In this document: positions 1 through 11,200 of the stretch, piece by piece
How positions within the stretch are numbered: position 1 is the stretch's first letter
Layout of the letters: every line of letters begins with the position of its first letter
Assembly (NCBI GenBank): GCA_029204045.2
Contig: CM055071.1
Coordinates: 20,415,449-20,479,448, forward strand
DNA from: Tillandsia leiboldiana
Taxonomy: Eukaryota > Streptophyta > Magnoliopsida > Poales > Bromeliaceae
DNA: 64,000 nucleotides
Direction: 5' to 3'
Notes under the pieces: model-generated
What the model was told of the DNA's origin: nothing
The model's database searches: none
Seen by the model: the letters and a program-made list of their open reading frames with translations, nothing else
Made by a program: the position numbers and the translations under genes

Positions 1-604
1 AGTCGGCGCCATCCCGCACAGCGACAGCCGTGCGGTGCGCGCCAGCGGCCGCACGCGCGTGTCCCACCATCGCGGTCACGCCGCCCCCGCAGGCGAGCGC
101 CAATGGCGAGCGAGCGCTGCCACGCACTGTCGTTCATGCGCGGGGGCAGCTTTTTCCCCTGCGCCGAGTTCCATGAGCCCGCCAGTAATCCTGCGCCCCT
201 TTCGGTGCGCCGGGTTCCGTGCACCCCCGCCGGCCGTTCCAGTGCACCGGGCCGCTGCCGGGCCGGCCAATGAGGGCCCGCCACGTGGCATCACGCGGTC
301 CACGGCCCTCCCCCATGCACCAGGAGACACTAAAACTTCCGGGAGTCGTTTTGGGCATCCGACTCCAAATCCGCAAAATCAATACCGTTTCAAGCGTTTT
401 TTTCGCGCTGAATCCAAATACGCATCCGTTGGCCTGAGAAACTTTTTCTAAATTCGGCAAACACCCGCCGAAGGCCAAACTAACAATAAAGCACTCCACT
501 GACCCACGGTGCTTCCCGTTGACAACACGTGGATCAACACCAGCAATTAGTGTTTTCACACTTGGATTCCACGGAAAACAGTGCTGGAAACCTGGATCAT
601 CACA
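1..604 (-). repeat. Tek1 3' LTR, U3 end only
   Basis: The sequence ends (plus strand) in CACA directly before a polypurine-tract complement, so the LTR starts TGTG on the minus strand. It holds a perfect G-box (GCCACGTGGC near 283-292) and the block ending in CGCTGAATCCAAAT that also occurs near the U3 start of Tek2, Tek3 and Tek4 LTRs. Only about 600 bp of an LTR expected to exceed 3 kb is inside the window. Confidence 0.8.
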
Positions 605-639
605 TCCTCCCCTACTAAAAAAAGTTTTCGTCCTCGAAA
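605..639 (-). other. Tek1 polypurine tract and adjoining small hairpin
   Basis: On the minus strand 605-616 reads AGTAGGGGAGGA, the plus-strand primer site next to the 3' LTR. Just upstream in the element, 626-639 forms TTTCG / AGGA / CGAAA, a 5-bp stem with a 4-nt loop. The same arrangement is found in Tek2, Tek3, Tek4, Tek5 and Tek7. Confidence 0.85.
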
Positions 640-664
640 CTAAAATCAATCTCAAGTCGGGCCA

Positions 665-3600
665 TCAAACATGGGGGTGGGCTCCAAACATCGCTGACTC
701 CAGCTCCCACGAGCTTCGCGCTCCGCCCTGGTTGCTCCCAGAACCTTCACATAAGGATGGCCCGGGCTGCGCGCTCTCTAACCTCGGCGTTCCAAACTCC
801 GCAGGGGCCGCTCGACATAGCCTCAAGTCCCTCCGCAACCTCCAGTGGGACGAAATCAATATGTGCGACGGTCATGAACATATCTCCTCAGGTGGATACA
901 TGAACACGTCGTGAACACTAGCCAATCTGGAGGATGCAAGCCGGTAGCAACTGGCCCGTGCGCTTCCAATAAACCCTCAAAGGTCCTAATACGATAACGA
1001 TGGGCTCAGTTTTTCCACACTCCCAATCTCCGTATCCCTTTCCGACCGCGAGACTTTCAAAAAGACATTGACGCCCCCCTGAAACTCCAAAGTCTCGTCG
1101 TCGGGTGTCATCAAAACTCCTTCTGCCCGGCTCTGAGCTGTCTCCAGATTTCGTCGACAGTCTGGACCTTCCTCCTCTGCCTCCATAGTATCAGTACCCA
1201 GGTCTTCTTCTCTCCCACAATCCCTACCAATATAGGTGACCGACCAAAAACACACCTTTCCCCCGCCCAACACGCTTGCAAACGGGGCATCTTGATCTCG
1301 CTTGATCGCTTTGTTGTACTCCAACTCGAGCCAATCCCTATGTCCGGTGCCACCCGCCCCCAAAGTCCAGAACGCATGCTGCGTACTATCCTCGAGGAGT
1401 CTGAATGGTGCTCTCTGACTTCCGTGCCGTCCTGTGGGTGAAAGCTGGGTGGCTGAAGTGAACCGGGTTCCCTAGGGCCATCGTAAACTCCTCGAAAAGT
1501 GCGAGAAACAACCGCGAGTCCCTAATCCGACATAACGATGAAATGGTATCCCGTGCACTGACCACCTCGGCCAAGTACAGCCTGTGCCATTCGATCCAAT
1601 GTCCAAGTCATCTTAACTGTGTATACCGTGAGCGGATTTGGTGATCTGTCCACGACCCCCCCAGATCGCATCCGCTCAGCCTGACCTCGGCAATCCCGTG
1701 ACACAATCCATAGTGATATATCCCACTTCATTCAAGGGCTCGAGGCTCTTCAACTTGCCAGCATTACCCTATGCTCAGCCTGTACTTTGCTGACAAGTTA
1801 AGCATGCGCCACAAATCTGCCAAATCTCTTTTCATGCCGCTCCCACCATAACTGGCTTGAGGTCCTTACATCTTAGTCCCACCAGGTATGGATGGTATAA
1901 GGTTGTATATATGAGCCCCCGCAAGATCCTCTCGAGTCTCCGAGTCCATAGTCACCAAGCTCGGTCCCTGTACCGTAGTACTCCCGAAGCATCAACTGAG
2001 AAATCCCCTGCCTCCCGGCCAGCCGGAATTCTGCTCTCGAATCCTCATCAATGGGGGTCCTCACTCTGTTCTCCCCGATTCCTTCCCAACAGAGTGGCTG
2101 CACGACCAAGGACAATAGTCTAGAGAAACCCCCCGGGAACACCACCTCACGCTCTAACGCCTCATCTGCTCCAATAATGGACCTGATCGGTGATCATCAT
2201 AGATAAGCTCTGCACTGCTCTCCTGCTCAGGGCAGCAGCGACCACTTGCCTTGCCAGGATGGTAAGTAGGGCCCACATCGTATCCTTTAACAGCTCCAAC
2301 CATCTGCGCTGCCTCGATTGAGCTTCCTTCTCTGCTGAAACATATACTTCAGGCTCTTGTGGTCGTTGTAAATCTCGTCATGTTCCCCTACGATAGTGGC
2401 GCCACAACGTCATGCGAAGATCACAGCCGCTAGCTCCAAGTCATGGGTAGGGTAATTTTGCTCATAATCCTTGAGTTGTCGCGAAGCATAGCGATTACCT
2501 TACCTCCTGCATCAGCACGCACCGAGTCCACTATGCATGCGTCACGTAGATCACGTATCCTTTCCCCATAACAGGGAGGGAAGGATGGAGCTGACATCAA
2601 TCTGGTCTTCAGTTCCTCGAAGCTTCTCTGGCAATCCTCACTCCAGATGAACTTAATCCTTGCGCGTCAGACGAGTGAGGGGTGCGGAAAGTTTCGCAAA
2701 ACCTTCCACAAACCGACGGTAATAACCTGCCAAGCCCATAAAACTGCAACCTCTGCTACCGTCGCGGTCGGGGCCAATCCCTCGCCTCAATCTCGCGGGT
2801 CTACCGCCACTCCCGCGGCTGAAATCACATTGCCCAAAAAGGCAACCTCTCGAAGCCAAAACTCGCACTTAGACAACTTGGCATACAACTTCTTCTCCCT
2901 CAGAGTTTGCAGCACTATCCTCAATGCTCCTCGTGCTCCACATCGCTCCGAGAGTAAATCAGGATGTCATCGTGAACACTACCACAAACCGGTCCAGATA
3001 AGTCGAAAGACCCGTTCATCAAATCCTAAATGCGGCGGGGCATTAGTCAATCCAAAAAGGCATGACGGTGAACTCGTAATGCCCGTACCGAGTCCTGAAT
3101 GCTGTCTTAGGAACATCCTCGGTCTTCACTTCAGTTGGTGGTAACCAGACTGTAAATCAATCTTAGAGAAGACACAAGACCCTGCAGCTGATCAAATAAG
3201 TCGTCGATGCGCGCAAAGGGTACTTGTTCTTGATGGTCACTTTATTCACTCTCGTTAATCCACACAAAGACGAAGTTGAACCTCCTGTCTTCTTCACGAA
3301 CAGCACCGGTGCTCCCCAAGGTGATACACTCGGCCTCACAAACACTTATCCAATAAATCCTGGAGTTTGCGCCTTCAACTCCCCGCATCTCCGCCGATGC
3401 CATTCGGTAAGGGGCCTTAGAGATTGGCGCAGTTCCTGGACTACGTCAATCAAAAACATCGATCTCCCTATCCGGCGGCATACAAGTCAGCTCTGGTGGG
3501 AAAACATCCGGGAACTCGTGACTATAGGGATATCCGCGAGTCCCGGTGCGCCGCAGGCCCCTCAACCACACTGGCCAAAAAGGCCACGCATCCGCTGCGC

Positions 3601-4060
3601 ATCATCTGCCTCGCACCGAGAAGTCGAAACTATCGCGGCTAAGAAGGTACTCTGGCATCCTCTGTACACAATCACCTCCTGGCCTGGCTCGCTAAAAGTC
3701 ACCGTCCTCGCTGCACAATCAATAGTCGCATAATAGCGAGTCAGCCAGTCCATCCCAAGTACCATATCAAAGTCTCCGCAGCTGACTCAGGACCATCAGG
3801 TCCGCTGGCAAGATCCACGACTCGATCTGTACAGGGCAAGACCAACAACACTCCTCTACAAGTAAAGTATGCTCGGGAACCCGTACCTCTAACGCACGTG
3901 GCAACCGACCTAACTCTAGTCCATGAGATGATGCAAATGCTCTACTGATGAAAGAATGTGATGCCCCGGTATCAAATAAGGTGCGAGCTCTACTGCCAGA
4001 AAGTAAAACGATACCTGCCACCACGTGGTCGGCTGCCAGGGAGTCCGCAACCTGGGCGGC
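665..4060 (-). pseudogene. Tek1 pol remnant (protease, RT, RNase H, integrase, chromodomain)
   Basis: Pieces of a Ty3-type polyprotein lie in order on the minus strand but in several frames. The protease keeps its Asp in the DTGA motif (near 3950-3970), followed by an ILGMDWL-like segment near 3750. RT N-terminal residues (fingers region, WGAPVLFVKK) lie near 3290-3340, and the RT/RNase H joint (GLAGYYRRFVEGFAKL) lies near 2670-2740. The chromodomain tail lies near 670-900 and ends at a stop at 665-667. The many frameshifts mean no functional product. The protease Asp intact here is replaced by Asn in Tek3. There is no sign of domain loss, only point and small indel decay. Confidence 0.85.
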
Positions 4061-5431
4061 ATAAACCGCCCGCTCTGTGCCGGTGGTCGGTGATCTGCCG
4101 GGGGGAAGAAGGGGCCCTGCTTGCCGGAGCATAGGACCGCTGCTGGGGCGCCGGTGGGGCGGATGCCGAGGAAGGAGCCGGTGCCTGGCGCATAGGGGCA
4201 AGTAGCTCGAACGTGGCCCGACTGTCCGCACCGGTAACAGCGGCCAAACCTCTGGTCACAAGTATCAGGAGAGTGCTGTCCCTGGCAGAAAATGCACCTG
4301 GCTGGGGTCTGGGGCTGCCTCCCTGCTGCTGCTGCCTCTGCCGCTGATCCCTGGTGCCAGGGACTGCGACCTCTGCTGCTGAGAAGGCTGCTGCTGTCGT
4401 GAGTGCTGCCCTGCTGGTGCTGTGGGGGCACTCGGAGATCCACCATGCCCTCAGCCGCTCCGAACGCCCGCGGCCTGAGAACTGAGGCGGCGGGTGGTCG
4501 GGCGGCCTCCAGGAGCTGGCCTGTCCCCCATCATCCTGCGCTGGCCCGCTTCCTGTCCGATCCCTGAGCGGCCAGGCCCCCATGTCTGGCAACAACGTGG
4601 TTCCTCTCTCGAATCCACTGTGCATGCTCGGCCGCCTCCTCCAGGGTCTGTAATCTCTGTGCATGCACCAAGGTATAGAGCTCCGGGCGCAGGCCCGACT
4701 CGAAGAGCTCCACCTGATGTGGTCCAATCCCTCGCGACGTAGGGAACGCAGCTGAGCAGCGCGAAAACTCCTGAAAGTAGTCCCATGCCGACCGGATCGC
4801 GCCTGCTGGAGATTCTTCAGGTCATCCTCTACCTTTTTCTTCACGCTGGTGGAAAAGTAAGTGTCCAGGACCATCCTCTTGAACTCTGCCCAAGGTAGCT
4901 GCCGGGTGATCTGAAACTCCAGGGGCTCCACCCGACGCCACCACGTGTCCGCATCTCCATCCAGACAATGCACAGCCATGTGTACCGGTACTTCTGATCG
5001 ATGAAGAAGTCTCGGAACAACTTCTCCATTACTGAAAGCCACGTCCCAACCTCCCAAGGGTGAGTGCTCCGCCCCGAGAATCTAGGCGGTCCCCGCTTGC
5101 AGAAATGGGTGAGTTTATCAGTAAACTCCTGCTCCTCCTCGGGAGCCAAAGGTCGGATCGCTCCCGGGGCCCCGCTGCTCGAAGATGGTGCCGTAGGCAC
5201 AAGCGGTATAGCCGGTGGTACAACAGGTGGTGCGGGGGCCTCAGTAGTAGTAGGGGGAGGGGCCCCAACCTGAGCAAGCAGCTGCTCAAACCTCTGCTCC
5301 TGCCGGCGGTGACCCTCCGCCAGCTGGGCCACCATGGCCCTCAACTCAGCAATCTCTGAAGGTCCGGACTGCTCCGGCCCCTCCGGGGGTGTAGGGGTAC
5401 CCCGGGTAGGAATCCGCCGCCTGGGAGGCAT
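4061..5431 (-). pseudogene. Tek1 gag remnant
   Basis: The start codon at 5431 opens MPPRRRIPTRG, the same beginning as the Tek3 gag. The frame stays open through a proline/serine-rich linker and the start of the capsid-like domain (FSGRSTHPWEVGTWL), then shifts near 5000, again near 4790 and again before the nucleocapsid. Two zinc knuckles, CIFCQGQHSPDTC and CYRCGQSGHVRATC, lie near 4200-4300 in another frame. The role would be RNA packaging and particle assembly in the cytoplasm. At least three frameshifts make it non-functional. An ATG 14 codons upstream is in frame, but MPPRRR is preferred because related elements share it. Confidence 0.85.
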
Positions 5432-5519
5432 CCTGTCACACAAGAAACCACGAATCAAACCGAAACCACACACGACCCAATCTAGCGAAAGTCAAAGGCA
5501 TCCTCCTATTTCTGTAACC

Positions 5520-5543
5520 TTATGTTGTCTGCAGCCAACATAA
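5520..5543 (-). other. Tek1 leader hairpin with palindromic CTGCAG loop
   Basis: In RNA sense the stem is TTATGTTG paired with CAACATAA (8 bp) and the loop is G, CTGCAG, A. It lies about 168 nt downstream of the PBS and about 90 nt upstream of the gag start. The same hairpin occurs at matching positions in Tek2, Tek3 and the three Tek4 units. The shape resembles a retroviral dimer-initiation stem-loop; that function is an inference. Confidence 0.7.
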
Positions 5544-5711
5544 TAGTTCGCCAGAAACAGGACATGCCAATCCCTCTTCACTCCCTGGAAGAGTCAAATA
5601 ATATATGACCAAATTGCCGACTCTCGCATAATGTCACGTCACTCACGCCCTGCCTTCCTAGGGTCTGCCAAAAGCCTAGGGTTTCCTAAGTCCCAATTGA
5701 CCTATCCCTAA

Positions 5712-5723
5712 GCTCTGATACCA
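5712..5723 (-). other. Tek1 primer-binding site (initiator tRNA-Met)
   Basis: The plus strand reads GCTCTGATACCA, so the minus-strand RNA carries TGGTATCAGAGC, complementary to the 3' end of plant initiator tRNA-Met. It lies 8 bp from the LTR edge at 5732, as in Tek2, Tek3 and Tek4. Confidence 0.92.
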
Positions 5724-5731
5724 ACTTAATC

Positions 5732-6943
5732 TGTCACGCCCCGGGTGTAAACCAGAACCCGGGCCCGTCTACAGATCCGCCGTATACACAGAATTTCCCG
5801 TGTATACGAAGCGCTGGTAACCTGCTCAAGTATGGATGATATAATAAAAGAGCATAAACAGAGCTAAACAGTAACTAATACATCTCAGATAAAGCAGAAA
5901 AGCAAGGTGCAGAAAGTAACTCTCAATAATACATAAGTCTCTCCCAGCTCACTAATCAAATACAACCAGCTGGCCGAAGCCAGACCCAAAAAGAAATGAA
6001 TAGTAGAGTATCTGAGAGTATCGGGGTACATCTAATAATAGAACTGGTGCCTGGGTGGACCGCTACCTAGTCCGCGATTCTCTTACCTCGGTCCGCAGTG
6101 GAGGGTCCTGCAACAGCCGCAGACGACTCTGCAAAACAAAGGGGAATAGAAGAAGAAAAGCAGTGGGGAGTGAGAACTACTATAAAACAGTAGCCTCCTC
6201 CTAGTGGGTAGACCTCAACACAAATGTGCCCACTAGGACTATAAGAGGCAGAAAAGATGAACAGAGGTGGTAAGCTGTAATTAAAACTGCTGATGATGAA
6301 TAGAGCTACCACTACATGCCTCTAATGAGCTAACTGATAGATTAGCTATATGTATGCATCAGAATGTCAACGCCTGCCTGTCTAGGCCCAATCGATACAC
6401 CAGTAAGCACTGGTACTGCCTGCTCTGCCTGCCAAATCGGGTATGCCAGCCTACGCATAACACCGATAGGAAAAGGGAGTCTCGAAGACTCGAAGCCTGT
6501 AAAAACGCACACTCCGGAGTGGCACTCGAGGGGAGCGACCCACACGAGTATAATGCCTGGGTAACAAGTACCAAATCAGCAGGACTGGATCATGACTCTG
6601 ATCACGGTGGAAACCCATCCACTAAAAGAAATCCAAATCCTCTATCCCAATCTGATGCAATAACTACTGTCCGGTCAACCGCCAAAGATCCGCGGTTGCC
6701 GCAATGCCCGGCCCTCACAGCCTGCCTGTCCCAAAGCCCACAACTGTCTGACTACACTATCCCAGTCCCTGCTCGAACCCGAGCGCACTATCCCCCGAAT
6801 ATAAATAAAAGAAGAGAAAAGCATGGTTTCTCCTAAGTCAATTCCAGCATGATAGTGTAGCAGAAAAAGGTGGCCTAACTAGATGTCCATTTAAGCATGC
6901 AAAGTCCTTTATATAAAAACAGGGTTTAAATATTATTATCGTC
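5732..6943 (-). repeat. Tek1 5' LTR, truncated (R/U5 side only)
   Basis: It starts TGTCACGCCCCGGG on the plus strand, the complement of an LTR ending in GGGGCGTGACA. It matches the final 1.2 kb of the Tek3 and Tek8 LTRs, including two deeply conserved blocks at 6511-6549 and 6822-6879. The U3 side is missing, because homology stops at about 6920-6943 where the TRIM-like segment begins. The stretch has no coding content. Confidence 0.88.
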
Positions 6944-7097
6944 TGTGACGCCCCCAATAGTCCCACATCGGATGTGGATGGAATTGTGATTGGGTTTATA
7001 TGAGACATGGACACTAGCAATAATAACTGGGCTTAAGCATTTTGGGCTGTTGTTTGGGCCCAACGAGTTATTATTGCTAGTGGGCCGGGTCGTTATA
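6944..7097 (-). mobile_element. TRIM-like solo LTR with internal foldback
   Basis: Read on the minus strand this 154-bp segment starts TATAACGACCCGGCCC and ends GGGGGCGTCACA, like a short LTR whose 5' TG has become TA. It contains CCGATGTGGGACT near its 3' end, the complement of AGTCCCACATCGG that is common in plant TRIM/SMART LTRs. A perfect 16-bp inverted repeat (7012-7027 with 7065-7080, ACTAGCAATAATAACT) could form a hairpin. The flanks TCGTC and TTTGC do not match, so either the ends recombined or one flank was deleted. It separates Tek1 from Cop2. Confidence 0.55.
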
Positions 7098-7463
7098 TTT
7101 GCAGTTTCTGAATCTTCACGAGGTTAGTTCCCTCATGTGTAACCTGAAGAACATCCCAGATTTTTTTCGCAGTCTCACATGCCGAGACGCGAGAGAATTC
7201 AGTTTGAGATAAGGCATTAAAAATAGCATTAATTCCCTTGCCATTGTAAGAAGATGAATCTAACTCTTCCTTGGTCCATTTCGACCTAGGTTTTAAGGTG
7301 CGAACATCACCAATAAATTCAGTTGGATTAGACCATCCTAATTCAATTGATTGCCACACCCGTTCGTCGATGGAAATTAAAAAGGCTTTCATCCGCACTT
7401 TCCAGTACGCATAATTTGTTCCATCGAAGAACGGGGGTGGTTGATGTTTCCACCTTCAACCAT
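7098..7463 (-). pseudogene. Cop2 gag, N-terminal fragment
   Basis: The start codon at 7463 opens MVEGGNIN, as in Cop3, but a small deletion after eight codons shifts the frame. The rest (7398 leftwards) reads WKVRMKAFLISIDERVWQSI in another frame, the start of the copia gag domain (UBN2/Retrotran_gag_2 family). It stops at the junction with the TRIM-like segment. About 120 of the roughly 670 codons seen in Cop3 remain. Confidence 0.88.
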
Positions 7464-7482
7464 TGTTTACAACCCTATTCCC

Positions 7483-7494
7483 GCTCTGATACCA
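7483..7494 (-). other. Cop2 primer-binding site (initiator tRNA-Met)
   Basis: The complement reads TGGTATCAGAGC, 2 bp from the LTR edge at 7497. The identical layout occurs in Cop1 (10369-10380) and Cop3 (55264-55275). Confidence 0.92.
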
Positions 7495-7799
7495 CTTGTT
7501 GGGTTATATGAAATAAGGATCTAAATAGGGGAAAAAACACCTAGAGGGGGGTGAATAGGTGTAAACGTATAAACACTCAAAAATCGTTGCGATAAAAACC
7601 CAATGCGGAAATAAAAATAATACGCAAGATTTTTACGTGGAAAACTCCATCACCGGAGTAAAAAACCACGGGACCGATAACACGACAGAAATCCACTAGA
7701 ATTAAAACACTTACAAGGTGATTTACCGTACACACTTACGACTCAACCTTTTCCATACGCTCCTAGAGGATCTTCTCCGCTCGCTCCACGACGCTTCTC

Positions 7800-7972
7800 G
7801 AATCCACGATCTGCGCCCAACGCCGAATCCACGGCGTCCAACGTCGAATCCACGACGTCCGACCGAATCCACGGTCTTCACCCAATAGCACCCTTCGAAT
7901 CCACGAACGTGCCTCGCTCCGAATCCACGAGAGCGGTTGAACCTTGAATCCACAAGGACACGCGAATCCACG
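7800..7972 (-). repeat. GTGGATTCG repeat array in Cop2 LTR leader
   Basis: About nine copies of CGAATCCACG (complement CGTGGATTCG) lie at irregular 15-25 bp steps downstream of the TATA box, in the presumed transcribed part of the LTR. Equivalent arrays occur in Cop1 (10685-10859) and Cop3 (54767-54960). Confidence 0.8.
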
Positions 7973-8335
7973 CGCCGATTTTTAGGGTAAATCGTTGTTT
8001 TTGGTGGTGATGATCCGCCGAATACTTAGATCAAAGATAGATCGGAAATACCATCTAAGTATTCATTAGTTTGATTCAACTCAAGATGTGAGTATGAAAA
8101 CCTAGAATCAAACTAATCAATATAGATGAAGAAACATAGAGTATTCTCTAATGATTTCCTTTCTTCTCTATATGTGGATCTAGAGCCGTATAAGATGATA
8201 TATGAAAATGACGGCTATGTGGATTATTTTGGATTCACCCTAGAAAAAGAGTCATAGGGTCTATTTATAGGTTAGAAACCCTAGGAAGGAGATAAGAATC
8301 AAAAACCTAACATTTCTGGAAATTTGACGGACGGC

Positions 8336-8557
8336 GATCCGGATCGGATTTGGGCGATCCGGATTGCAGTAGCAATAAAGACGATTTCCAGAAAATCACA
8401 CGTTCGGGATCCGGATCGGATTGTCTGATCCGGATCGTTCATACAATTCAGAAAACTCAACGTTCGGGATCCGGATCGTGAGATGCTGCGATCCGGATTG
8501 AAGTATTGTATGAAACAACAACCTTCGGGATCCGGATCGCTGGCTCTGATCCGGATC
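8336..8557 (-). promoter_or_regulatory. Cop2 promoter-proximal palindrome array
   Basis: Eight copies of GATCCGGATC or one-base variants start at 8336, 8356, 8408, 8427, 8468, 8490, 8529 and 8548. They form four pairs with 19-22 bp between members. The array ends about 70 bp upstream of the TATA box (8262-8269). Sireviruses are known for repeated palindromes upstream of their LTR promoter; a regulatory role here is inferred. Confidence 0.7.
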
Positions 8558-8784
8558 CTGAACATGTCCGAACACCAGTTTTTGATGTTTATTCAATGAA
8601 AGATTCTTCCAAGTGTTTCTACACTACAAGAAGTATTCGGATCATACAAAATCTTTAGTTAAACATACCTGATCCTTTTGAATTCTTCTTTCTTGAGATT
8701 GAGTTAAATGATCCAACTTCCTTCACCTTCAATCTTCAAGACTTGAGACTTTCACGAAACTATGCCAACTTAAATTCCGTAACA

Positions 8785-10349
8785 TGACCAAGACCAAGAA
8801 GCTTATCCAACTTACTCCTTCATGATGAAAATCGCTGTAAGTCATCCTTGAGTTGGAGAATGGTCTCTGTCATTTCCAATCTTTCCTGTCGAGCCTCGCC
8901 GTTGAGCTTCAAGAAGTAATTCGCTTTGTTCACCATATCTACATAATTCTTCTCGAATTGCTCATTGGACTCTTGAAGGGAAACATTTGCTTTAATCAGG
9001 TTATCCCTTTCCGCTTCAAGAGCGTTTGAGAGAGAAGTTGCCCTTTTTGCTTCTTCTTCGAGATCCTGCAATCTCCCTCTCAAACTCTTGTTTTGCTTTG
9101 CCAGTTTCTTTGAATCCCTCAAAAGCTTATGGTAGGCAAGAGCAAAATCTTCACCTTCTGAATTATTCGATTCATCGTCCGTTGCAATTTTTTCAACAGT
9201 GGAGTTGGACAATGACTCGGATGTATTAGACATTAAGCACATGAAGGGTGAAGATGTGGACGCGTGGAACGCCGTTGCGTTATCTTCTTCATCACTTGAC
9301 GATGACTCATTTGACGATGAGGTGTCATCCCAAGTGACGGCTTGCATCGCTTTCTTCTTTGACGGATTCTTATTGGGACACTCCGTTGAGATATGGCCGT
9401 ACCCTCGGCACTTGAAGCATTGGACTTGTCCTTCTGAGCTTTTCTTATCCTTAGAAAAACCCTTCTGCTTTCTTGGTTTGTTACTTGAAGAACCTTTGCC
9501 TTTCTTCGACTTTACGAAGGATGGAGTTTTGCTTGAGTTACCCCTTCGAAAGTTTCGGCGAAATCTTCTCGTCAAGAGAGCAAGCTGCTTCTCAAAGTCC
9601 TCCATAGATAGGTTTACGTCATCGTCTGAGGAGGATGAATCCGCGTCTTCTTCTTTCGTTGTTTTCAATGCTAAACCTGAAGACTTAGAAGAGGATGCTT
9701 TTCCAGTTGAATAGTTAGTAGGAAATGTCATTTCATATGTTTGTAAAGAACCAACTAATTCTTCTACATGGATTTCGTCCGGGTGTTTAATAGTTTCAAT
9801 GGCCGTAACCTTGGATCGAAATCTTTCAGGAAGAGTTCTTAATATTTTTCTTACAACTTTAAATTCTGGAATCTTCTCTCTCAAGTTAGCACATGAGTTT
9901 ACGATGTCTTGCAATCGTGTGTAATAGTCTGTGAACGATTCATTTTCTACCATGAAAATAGAGTCAAACTTGCTCGTAAGCATTTGCAGTTTCTGAATCT
10001 TCACAAGGTTAGTTCCCTCATGTATAACTTGAAGAACATCCCAGATTTCTTTCGCAGTCTCACATGCCGAGACGCGAGAGAACTCAGTTTGAGACAAAGC
10101 ATTAAATAGAGCATTAATCCCTTTGCCATTGTAAGAAAAAGAATCTATCTCTTCCTTGGTCCATTTCGACCTAGGTTTGATGGTGCGAACATCGGCAAGA
10201 ATTTCAGTTGGATTAGACCATCCTAATTCAATTGATTGCCACACCCGTTCGTCGATGGAGATTAAAAAGGCTTTCATCCATACTTTCCAGTAGGCATAAT
10301 TTGTTCCATCGAAGAACGGGGGTCTGTTGATGTTTCCACCTTCAACCAA
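8785..10349 (-). pseudogene. Cop1 gag (start codon lost, 3' end broken)
   Basis: The frame is open for about 509 codons from a TTG at 10349 that replaces the ATG of Cop2 and Cop3. Visible parts are a UBN2-type gag domain, an acidic serine-rich stretch, one CX2CX4HX4C zinc knuckle (CFKCRGYGHISTEC) and a C-terminal coiled coil with heptad-like leucines. A 1-bp loss relative to Cop3 brings a stop at 8820, and Cop2 interrupts the frame 35 bp further on. The product would package element RNA. Without its ATG and C-terminus it is probably dead. Confidence 0.88.
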
Positions 10350-10368
10350 TGTTTACAACCCTATTCCC

Positions 10369-10380
10369 GCTCTGATACCA
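10369..10380 (-). other. Cop1 primer-binding site (initiator tRNA-Met)
   Basis: The complement reads TGGTATCAGAGC, 2 bp from the LTR edge at 10383. Confidence 0.92.
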
Positions 10381-10684
10381 CTTGTTGGGTTATGTATAAT
10401 TGGATCTAAATAGGGGAAAAATGCCTAGAGGGGGGTGAATAGGTGTAAACAATAAACACTCAAAAATCTTTGCGATATAAAACCCAATGCGGAAAAATAA
10501 ATAACACGCAGAGATTTTTCCGTGGAAAACTCCAAACCGGAGTAAAAAACCACGGGACCGATAACACGGTGAAATCCACTAGAATTATAACACGTACAAA
10601 GGTGATATACCGTACTCACAGACGACTCAACCTTTTTCCATACGCTCCTAGTTGATCTTCTCCGCTCGCTCCGCAACGCTTCTC

Positions 10685-10859
10685 GAATCCACGATCTGCG
10701 TCCAACGCCGAATCCACGACGTCCAACGTCGACTCCACGACGTCCGACCGAATCCACGGTCTTTACCCAGTAGCACGCTTCGAATCCACGAACGTACCTC
10801 GCTCCGAATCCACGAGAGCGGTAGCACCTTGAATCCACAAGGCCACGCGAGTCCACGCG
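10685..10859 (-). repeat. GTGGATTCG repeat array in Cop1 LTR leader
   Basis: About eight copies of CGAATCCACG-type units lie downstream of the TATA box, matching the arrays in Cop2 and Cop3. The units are scattered, not exactly periodic. Confidence 0.8.
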
Positions 10860-11200
10860 TCGATTTTGGGGAAATCGTTGTTTTTGGGTGGTGATGATCC
10901 GCCGAATACTTAGATTAGAAATAGATCGGAAATACCATCTAAGTATTCATTAATTTGATTCTACTCAAAATCTGAGTTTGGAAAACCTAGAATCAAATTA
11001 ATAAAATAGATGAAGAAACATAGAATTAAATCTAGTATTTCCTTTCTTCTCTATTTGTGGATTTTTCTATTTCGGTCGTATTTTTTCTATTTTTCGTCGT
11101 TACCCTAAAAGATGAATTAAAGGGTCTATTTATAGGTTAGAAACCATTGGAAGAGGATAAGAATCAAAAACTAACCTTTTCTGGAATTTTTCAGGACGGC

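Larger units (their letters stand above)
1..6943 (-). mobile_element. Tek1: decayed Ty3 chromovirus (Del/Tekay type), cut by window edge
   Basis: This is an LTR retrotransposon read on the minus strand. In plus coordinates the order is 3' LTR remnant (1-604), polypurine tract (605-616), pol, gag, leader hairpin, PBS complement (5712-5723) and 5' LTR (5732-6943). The internal region is about 5.13 kb, almost the same as the 5.15 kb of Tek3, so little has been deleted, but the reading frame is broken many times. The gag start, zinc knuckles, protease and RT pieces match Tek3 closely. The left LTR runs off the window and the right LTR is truncated at about 6943 by the TRIM-like segment, so no target duplication can be seen. 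The Del/Tekay assignment is inferred from the gag start, LTR size and chromodomain remnant. Confidence 0.9.
7098..8784 (-). mobile_element. Cop2: truncated Ty1/copia element (Sirevirus-like) nested in Cop1
   Basis: The order in plus coordinates is gag 5' part (7098-7463), PBS complement (7483-7494) and 5' LTR (7497-8784). Everything downstream of the first third of gag is gone. The right LTR edge (...CCGTAACA) abuts Cop1 gag sequence (from 8785, TGACCAAGACC), which is continuous in Cop3. Cop2 therefore inserted into the Cop1 gag. Its left partner is lost, so no target duplication can be checked; the expected one is TGACC. Confidence 0.88.
7497..8784 (-). repeat. Cop2 5' LTR, complete (1288 bp)
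   Basis: It begins TGTTGGGTTAT and ends CCGTAACA on the plus strand, so it is TGTTACGG...AACCCAACA in element sense. It carries a TATA box (complement at 8262-8269), an upstream array of four pairs of GATCCGGATC-type palindromes (8336-8557) and a downstream array of GTGGATTCG-type repeats (7800-7972). Confidence 0.92.

Noticed and set aside
6944..7097. MITE with terminal inverted repeats
   Set aside because: The inverted repeat is internal, not terminal, and the ends look like LTR ends (TA/TG...CACA); the TRIM-like reading fits better, though not proven.
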